A program made the position numbers and the translations under genes. DNA of 64,000 bases from CAYXAA01 sp964462985 (GTDB taxonomy: Bacteria > Pseudomonadota > Alphaproteobacteria > Rhizobiales > Stappiaceae), in NCBI GenBank assembly GCA_964462985.1, contig CAYXAA010000010.1, positions 69,210-133,209 of the forward strand, in the 5' to 3' direction. Positions 1 to 8,566 of the stretch are shown here, piece after piece (within the stretch, counting starts at the first letter, position 1; each line of letters starts with the position of its first letter). The notes under the pieces were generated by a model. The model worked only from the letters and a program-made list of their open reading frames with translations. It ran no database searches and was not told where the DNA came from.

Positions 1-279
1 TGCGAGCATGAAATGCTGTACCAGCAGCTGACGGCGGCCGTCGAACAGCTCGGCGAGCCTTCGCCGTCCCGACGGCGTGTCGAAAACGTAGTCCTTGTCG
101 ACGCGCACCCACGGCAGCGCACGGCGCTCGCGAGCGATTTCGTCGCTGAGCCGCGTCAGTTCCTTTTCCCGCGCCAGCAGCGCCTTGCGTTCGGCGAGCC
201 ATTCGTCTCGGGAGACGACGCGGTGATTTTCGAGGATGGAACCTCCCGCAGCCGTGGTCTCGGTTGTGCTTGCACGCAT
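1..279 (-). CDS. DUF899 family protein, cut by the window edge
   Basis: Only the first 93 residues are inside the window; the gene runs off the left end. What is visible (VVSRDEW near residue 22, a charged helix, then PWVRVDKDYVFDTP and LFDGR) matches the start of the DUF899 family, thioredoxin-fold proteins of unknown substrate that are normally about 230-260 residues long. The ATG at 277-279 is chosen because an AAGGAGC ribosome binding site lies six bases before it. The gene is divergent from the helix-turn-helix gene at 402, and the 122-bp gap between them probably holds both promoters. Family assignment is by recognition of the conserved N-terminus; the function is unknown. Confidence 0.75.
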   Translation of the reverse strand, partial: MRASTTETTAAGGSILENHRVVSRDEWLAERKALLAREKELTRLSDEIARERRALPWVRVDKDYVFDTPSGRRRLAELFDGRRQLLVQHFMLA

Positions 280-401
280 TGGTTCTGCTCCTTGCTTCGG
301 CTATCGATTGGGACATCGACGCCGTCGTCGGTTGCTGATCACGACACCAACCTAGGGACGACAATGCGGGTGGCGGGAGTGACAAGTGTGACGCGATTGC
401 G

Positions 402-1622
402 ATGGACTCGCTGATCTCGGCCGCGGCACAGGCCCTGGCGCGGGGCGATCCGCTTGGCGCGCTGAAGCGGGTCGCGCTGCGTGACGATGCGGCTGCGCTG
501 GCCCTGCGCGGCATCGCGATCGCTCAGCTCGGCGATCTCGGCCGCGCCAGGGCACTTTTGCGCCGCGCGGCGCGCGCGTTCGGCCCGCAAGAGGCCGTTG
601 CCCGGGCGCGGTGCATCGTCGCGGAGGCTGAGATCGCCTTTGTCTCGCGCGACCTTGCCTGGCCCGCGAAGGCACTCGAATCGGCCTGGGCAACGCTGGA
701 AGCGCGCGGCGACCATATCAACGCCGTGCATGCCGGTACGCTCGAGGCACGGCGGCTGCTCCTGCTCGGCCGTCTCGACGAGGCCGAACGCATAGTTTCC
801 GGACTCGGCTCGGCCGCGCTTCCACCGGTGTCCAAGGTTGCGCTGGAGCTGGTTGCCACCGGCATCGCGATCCGGCGGCTGCGGACGGGTGCAGCGCGCG
901 CCGCCCTCGCCCGGGCCGAGCAGGAAGTACGCGCCGCGAACATCCCCGCGCTGACGGCGGAGGTGGAGAACGCCGCCGCCGTGCTGAGCCGGCCGGCGGC
1001 ACGCCTTATCGCACACGGACGAGAGCGCCCTCTCTTGCTCGATGAGGTCGAAGCCCTGCTGGCCCCGGGCAGACTCGTCGTCGACGCCTGCCGCAATGTC
1101 GTGAGGAACGGGAGCGTGTCGGTCTCGCTCGTGACGCGTCCCGTCCTGTTTGCGCTAGCTCGGGCGCTGGCGGAGTCGTGGCCCGCAGATGCGGCGCGCG
1201 GCGCGCTGCTCGCCCGCGCCTTCCGGGCAAAGCACGCCGATGACTCCCACCGGGCCCGGCTGAGGGTCGAAATCGGCCGACTCCGCGCGGAGCTTCGGGA
1301 GCTGGCGGAGGTGCGCGCGACCCAGCGGGGCTTTGCGCTCGTGCCGAGCAACGCCAGCGAGGTGGTCGTGCTGGCGCCGCCCGTCGAACAGCGCCATGCT
1401 GCCGTGCTTGCCGTCCTCGCCGACGGCGAGTCCTGGTCGAGTTCGGCCCTAGCGCTGGCGCTTGGAGCCAGCCCCCGCACGGTGCAGCGCGCGCTCAATG
1501 ATCTTGCGGCCGCGGGCGAGGTGCAGTCCTACGGCCGCGGACGCGCAAGGGTGTGGACGATCCCGACCGTGCCCGGTTTCCCGACCGTTTTGTTACTCCC
1601 CGGGCCGCTGCCGAGCGACTAG
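402..1622 (+). CDS. Helix-turn-helix regulator with helical-repeat N-terminus
   Basis: A 406-residue protein. Residues 1 to about 220 are Ala/Arg/Leu-rich and look like TPR-type helical repeats. The last 60 residues hold a winged-helix segment: SSALALALGASPRTVQRAL near residue 347 is a clear recognition helix, followed by a short wing (SYGRGRARVW). This C-terminus, ending in a Pro/Leu-rich tail, is typical of a regulator type found in rhizobia. It is divergent from the DUF899 gene and followed after 9 bp by the beta-propeller gene at 1632, so the two are probably co-transcribed. The ligand and target are unknown; local control of the DUF899 gene is an inference from gene order. Confidence 0.7.
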   Translation: MDSLISAAAQALARGDPLGALKRVALRDDAAALALRGIAIAQLGDLGRARALLRRAARAFGPQEAVARARCIVAEAEIAFVSRDLAWPAKALESAWATLEARGDHINAVHAGTLEARRLLLLGRLDEAERIVSGLGSAALPPVSKVALELVATGIAIRRLRTGAARAALARAEQEVRAANIPALTAEVENAAAVLSRPAARLIAHGRERPLLLDEVEALLAPGRLVVDACRNVVRNGSVSVSLVTRPVLFALARALAESWPADAARGALLARAFRAKHADDSHRARLRVEIGRLRAELRELAEVRATQRGFALVPSNASEVVVLAPPVEQRHAAVLAVLADGESWSSSALALALGASPRTVQRALNDLAAAGEVQSYGRGRARVWTIPTVPGFPTVLLLPGPLPSD

Positions 1623-1631
1623 ACTGGACGC

Positions 1632-2276
1632 ATGAAACGATCCCAGGCCGAAATCCTCCGGGAGTTTGGACCCTTTTCCGGGGCCGACCACGTGCATGGT
1701 GTCACCTTCGACGGCCGGCAGGTGTGGTTTGCGACGGGCGACAGGCTGATCGCCATCGACCCGGAGAGCGGAAATCCGCTGCGATCCATCGATGTCGCCG
1801 CTCATGCGGGAACGGCTTTTGATGGCGAGCATCTGTTCCAGATCGCCGAGGATCGCATCCTGAAGATCGATCCACGGACCGGCCGCGTGATTTCCAGCAT
1901 CCCGGCACCCGGCAACGGCGGCGACTCGGGACTGGCCTGGGCCGAAGGAATGCTCTGGGTGGGGCAGCATCGCGGCCGCAAGATCCACCAGGTCGATCCC
2001 GAGACGGGCGCCGTCCTGCGCACGATCGAATCGAACCGTTTCGTCACCGGTGTCACCTGGGTCGACGGCGAGTTCTGGCATGGCACCTGGGAGAACGGCG
2101 AAAGCGACGTCCGGCGAATCGATCCGCAAACGGGAGAAGTGCTGGAGCAGCTCGCGTTCCCACCCGAGGCAGGCGTGTCCGGCCTGGAGTCCGACGGCGC
2201 CGATCGCTTCTTCTGCGGCGGTGGCAACAGTGGCAAGGTGAGGGTCGTCCGCCGGCCGAAGCGGGCCGCCGGGTAG
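1632..2276 (+). CDS. Vgb-like / glutamine-cyclotransferase-like beta-propeller protein
   Basis: A 214-residue protein built of repeated units with an [AI]IDPxTG core (IAIDPESG, LKIDPRTG, HQVDPETG, RRIDPQTG), each followed by a VWxG-type strand (VWFATG, LWVGQH, FWHGTW). This is the pattern of PQQ-like, Vgb and glutamine-cyclotransferase beta-propellers. There is no signal peptide, so it should be cytoplasmic. It is short for a full propeller and may be an incomplete ring or may dimerise. It lies 9 bp behind the helix-turn-helix gene, in a probable two-gene operon. Streptogramin lyase activity is only a family name here and is not supported by any residue I can point to. Confidence 0.65.
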   Translation: MKRSQAEILREFGPFSGADHVHGVTFDGRQVWFATGDRLIAIDPESGNPLRSIDVAAHAGTAFDGEHLFQIAEDRILKIDPRTGRVISSIPAPGNGGDSGLAWAEGMLWVGQHRGRKIHQVDPETGAVLRTIESNRFVTGVTWVDGEFWHGTWENGESDVRRIDPQTGEVLEQLAFPPEAGVSGLESDGADRFFCGGGNSGKVRVVRRPKRAAG

Positions 2277-2292
2277 ACGCAACGGACGGCGT

Positions 2293-2308
2293 GCACAATC
2301 GATTGTGC
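2293..2308. promoter_or_regulatory. Perfect 16-bp palindrome after the beta-propeller gene
   Basis: GCACAATCGATTGTGC is identical to its own reverse complement. It lies 16 bases beyond the stop codon of the beta-propeller gene and about 180 bp before the small secreted-protein gene. No T-run follows, so it is not a standard terminator. An operator for a dimeric regulator is plausible; the regulator is unknown. Confidence 0.4.
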
Positions 2309-2486
2309 GGCCGGCGCGGGTACGGTTCTGTTATCGCCACCGTCCGGACACGGGCGCAGCTCGGCCGCTTCAAAACCTTCCGGTCACCATCGCTCGAGAT
2401 AGTTTCACCGCGTCGTAGGGAGCGCGCCCGCCGCGGCGTATCATCCTTTGAAGTCGCGCATTCACCAGACTTCCGGGGAGATCCGC

Positions 2487-2759
2487 ATGAAGACCATCTT
2501 GTCCTTGTTCGCAGTCACGTCGATCTTGACAGTGGCCGCGACGACCCACGCCGATGCCGTCGTCTACTGCAAGTACATCGGCTGGCCCAAGGGCTGCGTC
2601 GCCAAGCCCGGCGTCGTCTATGCGCCGCCGCCTCCGACGGTGGTCGTCACCCCGGCTCCGGTGGTGGTAACGCCCGGCGTCGGTGCGCCCGGGGTGGGCG
2701 TGCGCCCGGGCACACCGATGAACCGCGGCGGCCCCGTCAACCGGGTCGGCCGCCGCTGA
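2487..2759 (+). CDS. Small exported Pro/Val/Gly-rich protein
   Basis: A 90-residue protein with a signal peptide of about 23 residues (MKTILSLFAVTSILTVAATT, then HADA). The mature part has two Cys residues in the segment VVYCKYIGWPKGCVAK, which could form a disulfide, and then a low-complexity Pro/Val/Gly tail ending in Arg-Arg. The frame is open further upstream, but the ATG at 2487 is chosen because GGGGAG lies seven bases before it and the signal peptide begins there. Similar short proteins of unknown function are common in rhizobia. A periplasmic or cell-surface location is likely. Confidence 0.65.
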   Translation: MKTILSLFAVTSILTVAATTHADAVVYCKYIGWPKGCVAKPGVVYAPPPPTVVVTPAPVVVTPGVGAPGVGVRPGTPMNRGGPVNRVGRR

Positions 2760-2880
2760 CAGTGCCGCATTCCATCTGAGCCGAGTACCGCCGGGGAGAC
2801 AGCAGTGGCGGCATGCGGTTGAACCATCCGCGGCATTCCGTCATATTGCCGGAACACCGACGGATTGTTCGACCATTGCC

Positions 2881-3372
2881 GTGACCCATCCTTCCGGGCG
2901 AGCGCCCAAAGACGACCTCGACCGCCGCCTGCTCGCGCTGCTGCAAAGCAACGCCCGCCTGCCAACCTCCGAGATCGCGCGCAAGCTCGGGATTGCGCGC
3001 TCGACCGTGCACGAGCGGATTGCACGTATGGAACAGACCGGCGTCATCGCCGGCTACACCGCGCTGCTCGCGCGCCGCCCGGACAGCGACAGCGTCCAGG
3101 CGTTGGTCATGCTCGCGGTCGAACAGCAGCAGATGCGCGACACGATCAAGCGCCTCGAGACCTTTCCCGAGATCCGCAGTTGCCTCACGGTTTCCGGAGA
3201 GTTCGACGTCTTCCTCGTGGTTGAGGCACCGCGGCTCGACGACCTCGACGAAGTGCTCGACGACATCGCCACGGTCCCGGGCGTGCGGCGGTCGCGCTCC
3301 TCGATCGTGCTCGCGCGCAAGTTTGACCGCGGGCATGTCCTCAGTCACGAGGCGCTGGGACCGAAACAATAG
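2881..3372 (+). CDS. Lrp/AsnC family transcriptional regulator
   Basis: A 163-residue protein with the two-domain Lrp/AsnC layout. The helix-turn-helix is at about residues 12-60 (DLDRRLLALLQSNARLPTSE, then IARKLGIARSTVHERI), and a RAM/AsnC_trans_reg ligand-binding domain covers about 70-150. The start is a GTG. These regulators bind amino acids and form octamers. It lies 282 bp upstream of the saccharopine-dehydrogenase-like gene on the same strand, so it may control that gene; this is inferred from order only. Confidence 0.85.
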   Translation: MTHPSGRAPKDDLDRRLLALLQSNARLPTSEIARKLGIARSTVHERIARMEQTGVIAGYTALLARRPDSDSVQALVMLAVEQQQMRDTIKRLETFPEIRSCLTVSGEFDVFLVVEAPRLDDLDEVLDDIATVPGVRRSRSSIVLARKFDRGHVLSHEALGPKQ

Positions 3373-3654
3373 GACCTGCCCGGCGGAGCGCGGCTTGCGA
3401 ACGCCCCTCGCCGGACATCCGCCTTCTTGCGAGCGATCCACCCGGCTTCGGCAAAGTGTCGGCCGCAGCCAACGGCTGCCTCACGTTAGAGACAACCGGC
3501 ACCTCCCGAGAGCCAACAAGATCCTTTCGTCAAAATACCGATTTTTCCGTCGATATGACGTCGTAGGCACATACATCCGCTATTCTGTCCGCTAAACCGC
3601 GAACCTGACGGCGGGTACCCTGAGACTTAAACGGACCTCTGCAGGAGAATCGTC

Positions 3655-4803
3655 ATGACACTGCGTCTCACCCCGTCCTGGCCTGTCCTGGTCGTCGGCG
3701 CCGGCAAGATCGGTCGGATGATGGCCGTGCTCCTGGCGCAGTCCGGGGATTACGACGTCACCCTCGCCGACCGCGACGACGCAGCGCTTGCCACGGCCGC
3801 GCGGCCGGGGATCAAGACACTGGCCATCGATGTCGCCGACGAGAATGCTCTGATTGCAGCGCTGACCGGCAAGCGCGCTGTACTTTCGGCCGCACCGTTC
3901 TTTCTCACGCCCGTGATCGCGAGAGCGGCGAAACGGGCCGGCACTCACTATCTCGATCTCACGGAAGATGTCGCTTCAACGCGGACGGTGAAGGCACTCG
4001 CCGAAGGCGCTGCGACGGCCTTTGCACCACAGTGCGGCCTGGCGCCGGGCTTCGTTTCGATTGCCGGCCATGCGCTCGCGAGCCAGTTCGACGTGGTTGA
4101 CAGCCTGACTTTGCGCGTCGGTGCCCTGCCCCGGTTTCCGACCAACGCACTCAAGTACAACCTCACCTGGTCGACCGATGGGCTGATCAACGAGTATTGC
4201 AACCCGTGCGAGGCCATCGTCGACGGCGAGGCCGTCCGGGTCGCACCGCTCGAAGGCTACGAGACCTTCTCGCTCGACGGCGTCGACTACGAAGCCTTCA
4301 ACACTTCGGGTGGGCTCGGCTCGCTGGCCGAAACGCTCGCGGGCCGTGTCCGCAACCTGCGCTATCTCACCGTGCGCTACCCCGGCCACCGCGACATCAT
4401 GCGCCTTCTGCTGCAGGACCTCGGCCTGCGCCACCGCCGCGACCTGATGCGCGACGTGTTGGAGACCGCAGTCCCAACCACGCGGCAGGACGTCGTCCTC
4501 GTCTTCATCACCGCCTCCGGCCGAATTGCCGACCGGCACGAGGAGATGTCTGCCGTCTATCGCGTCACGGCGCAGGACCTTGCCGGCGAGACATGGAGCG
4601 CGATCCAGATCACCACGGCAGCCGGCATTTGCGCCACACTCGACCTGCTGCGCGACGGCACCCTTGCCGACAGCGGCTTCATCCGGCAGGAGGCGATCCC
4701 GCTCGATCGATTCCTGGAGAACCGCTTCGGCGCCCTTTATGCCGCCAGCGGAGCGCATGCAGCCCGCGGCGCGGGGATGGCCGGCGACCGGCGCGTGGCC
4801 TGA
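3655..4803 (+). CDS. Saccharopine dehydrogenase-like NAD(P)-binding oxidoreductase
   Basis: A 382-residue protein. A Rossmann dinucleotide-binding motif VVGAGKIGRMM lies near residues 13-23, followed by the family segments LSAAPFF and YLDLTED (about residues 80-103) and a C-terminal saccharopine dehydrogenase domain with the CGLAPGF motif near residue 125. Members work in lysine breakdown (saccharopine or lysine 6-dehydrogenase type) or in carboxynorspermidine synthesis. The Lrp/AsnC gene just upstream favours amino-acid catabolism, but the substrate cannot be fixed from sequence. AGGAGA precedes the ATG by about seven bases. Confidence 0.75.
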   Translation: MTLRLTPSWPVLVVGAGKIGRMMAVLLAQSGDYDVTLADRDDAALATAARPGIKTLAIDVADENALIAALTGKRAVLSAAPFFLTPVIARAAKRAGTHYLDLTEDVASTRTVKALAEGAATAFAPQCGLAPGFVSIAGHALASQFDVVDSLTLRVGALPRFPTNALKYNLTWSTDGLINEYCNPCEAIVDGEAVRVAPLEGYETFSLDGVDYEAFNTSGGLGSLAETLAGRVRNLRYLTVRYPGHRDIMRLLLQDLGLRHRRDLMRDVLETAVPTTRQDVVLVFITASGRIADRHEEMSAVYRVTAQDLAGETWSAIQITTAAGICATLDLLRDGTLADSGFIRQEAIPLDRFLENRFGALYAASGAHAARGAGMAGDRRVA

Positions 4804-4830
4804 TCTCGACCGCAGGACTTGCAGGCGCTA

Positions 4831-4863
4831 AGCCCGCGACAGGATGTCGCGGGCTGCATTTTC
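4831..4863 (+). terminator. Rho-independent terminator after the saccharopine dehydrogenase gene
   Basis: A 10-bp perfect stem (AGCCCGCGAC at 4831-4840, GTCGCGGGCT at 4846-4855) with a 5-base loop, then GCATTTT. The T-run is short, so termination may be partial. It starts 27 bases after the stop codon at 4803. Confidence 0.7.
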
Positions 4864-4983
4864 GCTGCGATCGGGGAAACAATAGAGAGTTTCTGCCCAC
4901 GACTTGCCGTATTGATTGCCCGTTCCTCTATACTTGCCATGGGTTGACCCGGTTTTGATCGGCAAGGAAGGAGACGCACCGGC

Positions 4984-6987
4984 ATGTTCGAGGGGATGAA
5001 CCTGGTGATTCTGATCGCCGCGGGTCTGATCGCGGTTTCGGTGCTCACCAGTCTCGTCAGCTTCCGGGTTGGCGCTCCCTTGCTGCTGGTCTTCCTGATC
5101 GTCGGCATCCTTGCCGGCGAAGACGGGGTGGGCGGCATCGTCTTTGCCGACGCAAGCACGGCCTATTTCATCGGCTCGATCGCGCTCGCCTTCATTCTGT
5201 TCGATTCGGGATTCGAGACCCGGTTCTCGACGCTGCGGCTCGCTGCCGGTCCAGCGTCAGTCCTGGCAACCGTCGGCGTGGCTGCAACCGCGGGCCTGGT
5301 CGGCGCGGCCGCGCATTACATGCTCGGCTGGAGCTGGGCCGACGGCCTGCTTCTCGGTGCGATCGTCGGATCGACCGACGCGGCCGCCGTCTTCTTCCTG
5401 CTCCGGGTCGGCGGCGTCCACTTGCGCGAAACGATCTCGGCGACGCTCGAAGTCGAGTCCGGGTCCAACGACCCGATGGCAATCTTCCTCACGATCACGC
5501 TGGTCAACCTGATCGCGGTCGGGGCGATGGACGACATGCCGGCCGTGACGCTCGCGATCGAGTTTGCCCGGCAGATGGGGCTTGGCCTCGTCGCGGGCGT
5601 CGCCGGCGGCTATGTCATCGTCCAGGTTGTCAATCGAATCGATCTGGAGCCGGCGCTTTACCCGATCGTGGTGCTGGCGCTCGCGCTGGTGCTGTTTGCT
5701 GCCACCTCGATGCTGGGCGGCAGCGGCTTTCTCGCGGTCTATTGCGCTGGCATCCTGTGCGGCAATGTCCGGATCAGGCAGGAGCCGGCGCTCAAACGCT
5801 TCCAGGGCGGCATGACCTGGCTCGGGCAGATCGGCATGTTCGTCACCCTCGGCCTGCTTGCGACGCCGTCCCATTTCGCCGAGGTGCTCGTGCCCGGCCT
5901 GGTGCTTGCCTTCGTCCTGATCTTCGTCGCCCGCCCGTTCGCGGTCTGGCTCTGCCTGCTGCCCTTCAATTTCACCCGCGCGGAGTCGGCCTTCGTCGCC
6001 TGGGTCGGCCTGCGCGGCGCCGTGTCGATTCTGCTCGCCATCATCCCGCTGATTGCACGGCTCGAGAACGCTCAGGCGATCTTCAACATTACCTTCCTGA
6101 TCGTGCTGACCTCGCTCATCCTGCAGGGCTGGACGATCCGGCCGATGGCGCGCTGGCTTAAGCTCGTGGTGCCGCCCCGGCTCGGGCCGGTCGAGCGCAT
6201 GGAATTGGAGCTGCCCGGGGGCGACCACCACGAACTCGTCGCCTACCGCGTCCATCCCGAGAGCGCCGTTGCCCGCGGCCAGCGCGTGCCACGCTGGGCA
6301 CGTCCTGTGCTGATCCTGCGCGACGGCCGCTCGCTGCGGCTGCAGAAGGCCGGCCGGCTGGCCGCGGGCGACCGGGTCTACATTCTGACCACGCCCCGCC
6401 AGATCCCGGCGCTCGACGCCCTTTTCGCCGGTCCGGCCGAAGGAGCTCACGACCCGGCACTTTTCGGCGACTTCCCGCTCGACCCCGAGGCCAAGGTTGC
6501 CGACATCGGCAAGATCTACGGCTTCAAGGTCGCCCACAATGACGGCGATCTCACTCTCCGCGAGCTGATGACGCGAGAACTCGGCGACGACGCCGAGCCG
6601 ACCGACCGCGTGCCGTACGGCAACATCGACTTTGTGGTGCGGGCCATCGGCGAGAACCACGTCATCGAGGAAATCGGCCTCGGCGTCGAACAGACCGTGA
6701 CCCAGCAGCCGAACCTGCCGTTCTTCTTCTCCCTTGGCGACATCAAGAACTTCTTCCGCCGGCGCTACCGCCGCATCAAGCGTGCCCGCGCCCGCAAGAA
6801 GGTGCTCAAGCGCCGCCCTGCCGGCCCCGCGGCCCAGGAGGCGGCGGAGGCGTCAGCAGCAAACGGGGTTTCGGCCGAGTCCCCCGCCGACGATGCACGC
6901 GCCGCCGAGGCCTCGCCCCGGTCGGAGGAGCCGGCCCGGCCCGAGGAAGACAAGACCGCCGCGGCCAGAGCCGATATGGCTTCGTGA
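4984..6987 (+). CDS. Potassium/proton antiporter, CvrA/NhaP2 type
   Basis: A 667-residue inner-membrane CPA1 antiporter. About 12 membrane segments fill residues 1-390 and include the ion-binding region GSTDAAAVFFLL near residue 130 and VESGSNDPMA near 159. A soluble part follows: a TrkA_C-like domain (about 400-480) and a CorC/HlyC-type transporter-associated domain (about 490-600) ending in PFFFSLGDI. A strongly basic stretch (RRRYRRIKRARARKK) comes next, and then an Ala/Glu-rich tail to 667. The family exports K+ in exchange for protons and is gated by its soluble domains. GGAGA precedes the ATG. The long charged tail goes beyond the usual family length of about 580-610. Confidence 0.85.
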   Translation: MFEGMNLVILIAAGLIAVSVLTSLVSFRVGAPLLLVFLIVGILAGEDGVGGIVFADASTAYFIGSIALAFILFDSGFETRFSTLRLAAGPASVLATVGVAATAGLVGAAAHYMLGWSWADGLLLGAIVGSTDAAAVFFLLRVGGVHLRETISATLEVESGSNDPMAIFLTITLVNLIAVGAMDDMPAVTLAIEFARQMGLGLVAGVAGGYVIVQVVNRIDLEPALYPIVVLALALVLFAATSMLGGSGFLAVYCAGILCGNVRIRQEPALKRFQGGMTWLGQIGMFVTLGLLATPSHFAEVLVPGLVLAFVLIFVARPFAVWLCLLPFNFTRAESAFVAWVGLRGAVSILLAIIPLIARLENAQAIFNITFLIVLTSLILQGWTIRPMARWLKLVVPPRLGPVERMELELPGGDHHELVAYRVHPESAVARGQRVPRWARPVLILRDGRSLRLQKAGRLAAGDRVYILTTPRQIPALDALFAGPAEGAHDPALFGDFPLDPEAKVADIGKIYGFKVAHNDGDLTLRELMTRELGDDAEPTDRVPYGNIDFVVRAIGENHVIEEIGLGVEQTVTQQPNLPFFFSLGDIKNFFRRRYRRIKRARARKKVLKRRPAGPAAQEAAEASAANGVSAESPADDARAAEASPRSEEPARPEEDKTAAARADMAS

Positions 6988-7005
6988 GACGCCGAGACTC
7001 CTTTC

Positions 7006-7995
7006 TCAGCCATTCCGTTTCCGAAAGCGCTCGCGCAGGCCGTCGCAGGAGTCGTTCACCGACACCCTGGGCGTGAACCACAGGAAGGCGTAGGGCGCGG
7101 CGCCTCCGACCGCCTGCGGCAGGTAGTGCGACGGATCGGGCCGGTCCGGATCGACCTCGACGAAGGCCACAGCGAGGATCCGGGCCGACGGCATGCGCCG
7201 GGCAAGGTAGACCGGAACGGCCGTGTCGGCCCGCACGTGCCCTGAGCCAGCGATCAACACGGCACCGCCCCCTTCCGCCGGCGCGGCCTTCGCCGCCGCA
7301 ATCAGGCTGTCGGCAAGCGTCGCATCCCGGAACCGCTGAACGGCCTCCATCGGCCCTAGAGCGTCCGGCGGTACGAGCCCACAATGACCCTCGGACAAGG
7401 CGCGCTGCATGGCCTGGGTGTCGGCCTCGTTCGGCACAACATCAAGCCCCAGGCGGGACCGCTCCTCCGGCGCGAGAACGGCAAGCCCCTCCCGGCCAAC
7501 ATTCCGGCGCTCGTCCGGCACCGGATCGCCGGCATGAATGCTGAGCCCGGCCGGCAAGGCCGCCTCCAGGATCGGCTGGTAGAGCGTCCAGTCCGGCCAG
7601 CCGGTCTGGGACCACCCGACGGCGTCGCCAAAGCCTGCGGCATCCTGTGGTGCGGCGCGGAGATGGGCATCGATGCGGTCCTGAACGTCGCGGCTGATCA
7701 TCTCGAACACCACGGCCGGCCGGCGACCTCCGGCGACGAGCTCGCCGATCAGCCATGCCTGAAGGGTGTGGTGATCGGGATTGGTATGAATCTCGCCGAG
7801 CAGTACGAAATCGGCGGCGACCGCCGCATCGACCAATTGTTCAGGCTCCACCAAGTGGCCGTCGGCCACCGACCAGATCCGGCCGACAAGCAGATGATCG
7901 GCAAGATGCTGCGATCTGAATGCCGGCGGTTCGGCCGCTTGCGCCGAAAGGCCGACAAGAACGAAAAGCAGCACCATCAGCGCTTTGCCGCGCAT
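7006..7995 (-). CDS. ChaN family haem-binding-like protein
   Basis: A 329-residue protein with a signal peptide (about residues 1-20, cleavage before AEPP) and no lipobox Cys. The hallmark LLGEIHTNPDHH is at residues 65-76, VFEMI is near 95, and GSGHVR lies near 250, all as in the ChaN/DUF399 (Tiki-like) fold. ChaN proteins are periplasmic or outer-membrane proteins that bind haem as a dimer; others in the superfamily are metallopeptidases, and the GExH motif fits either use. The gene converges with the antiporter gene (19-bp gap). Confidence 0.75.
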   Translation of the reverse strand: MRGKALMVLLFVLVGLSAQAAEPPAFRSQHLADHLLVGRIWSVADGHLVEPEQLVDAAVAADFVLLGEIHTNPDHHTLQAWLIGELVAGGRRPAVVFEMISRDVQDRIDAHLRAAPQDAAGFGDAVGWSQTGWPDWTLYQPILEAALPAGLSIHAGDPVPDERRNVGREGLAVLAPEERSRLGLDVVPNEADTQAMQRALSEGHCGLVPPDALGPMEAVQRFRDATLADSLIAAAKAAPAEGGGAVLIAGSGHVRADTAVPVYLARRMPSARILAVAFVEVDPDRPDPSHYLPQAVGGAAPYAFLWFTPRVSVNDSCDGLRERFRKRNG

Positions 7996-8250
7996 GAGAT
8001 CACTCCTCTCCGGGACGGCGGGATGCCGCCGGCCCCGCCACTATGCGTGGCCGCCCGCGGCGGCACCAGTCGAGCGGCCGGTCTGCTTCAGCCCAGCGCG
8101 AGAAAGCAGAAGCGCACCAGCCGGGTCAAAAGCGCCTCCTGACTCTGCACGCCTGGCTCCAGTGCGGCTTCATGGAGCCGGTCGACCAGACGCCGCGCCT
8201 CTCACTCCAATTCATCAACTCCGCCCCCGACCCGGCCTGCCGCCCTGCCA

Positions 8251-8264
8251 CCCCCAAATGGGGG
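8251..8264. promoter_or_regulatory. CCCCC-N4-GGGGG inverted repeat
   Basis: CCCCCAAATGGGGG, five G:C pairs around AAAT. It lies 256 bp upstream of the ChaN start on the minus strand and about 80-100 bp upstream of the probable small RNA on the plus strand. No T-run follows, so termination is unlikely. An operator is possible. Confidence 0.35.
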
Positions 8265-8334
8265 ATGCAAGCCATCTGCGCCTATGGCAGATTATGAAAG
8301 TTACCAACAAGTGTTCGCATTCATACCTTTGTGG

Positions 8335-8448
8335 CATACGGCATTGCTAGCGAACCCTGCGGCAGGTTTTCTGCCGTCTCACGCGTTGCCGAGAACATTG
8401 GCAAACGCATGAACCTCACGGCCGGCGACACAGCCGGCCTTTTTTTTT
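8335..8448 (+). ncRNA. Candidate trans-acting small RNA with three hairpins and terminator
   Basis: Three hairpins follow one another: CGGCAG-GTTTT-CTGCCG (8360-8376); GCGTTGCC with GGCAAACGC, one bulge, nine-base loop (8383-8408); and GGCCGGC-GACACA-GCCGGCC (8420-8439) followed by nine T residues (8440-8448). The last is a textbook Rho-independent terminator. No plus-strand protein gene ends upstream (the ChaN gene lies on the other strand), so the terminator has no other owner. The 5' end is a guess; I could not identify a strong promoter. The layout resembles alphaproteobacterial small RNAs, but I do not recognise a known family. Confidence 0.5.
8420..8448 (+). terminator. Strong Rho-independent terminator, orphan
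   Basis: A 7-bp G:C stem (8420-8426 with 8433-8439), six-base loop and nine T residues. It is the 3' end of the candidate small RNA. Confidence 0.85.
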
Positions 8449-8566
8449 GCCTGCGCCGAAGCGGGTGCGAGCACACCCTTCGTTGCTGCCGCAACGCTGT
8501 CAGCAGCGGGCTGCTATCACGGACTGCAGCGGCGGCCATTCCGGCGCGCCCGCCAGGAGAGCAGCC

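Larger units (their letters stand above)
7996..8566. other. Intergenic region with hairpins and a probable small RNA
   Basis: This 571-bp stretch has no convincing protein gene on either strand. From left to right it holds the upstream region of the ChaN gene, a CCCCC-AAAT-GGGGG inverted repeat at 8251-8264, an ATCTGC/GCAGAT inverted repeat at 8274-8292, and the three-hairpin unit with terminator at 8360-8448 (annotated separately). The remainder up to 8566 leads into the monooxygenase-like gene, whose ribosome binding site is near 8555. Confidence 0.6.

Noticed and set aside
5257..6660. 467-codon minus-strand open frame inside the antiporter gene
   Set aside because: Composition is Gln/Asp/Arg-rich and typical of the antisense shadow of a GC-rich membrane-protein gene; the sense frame has clear antiporter motifs.
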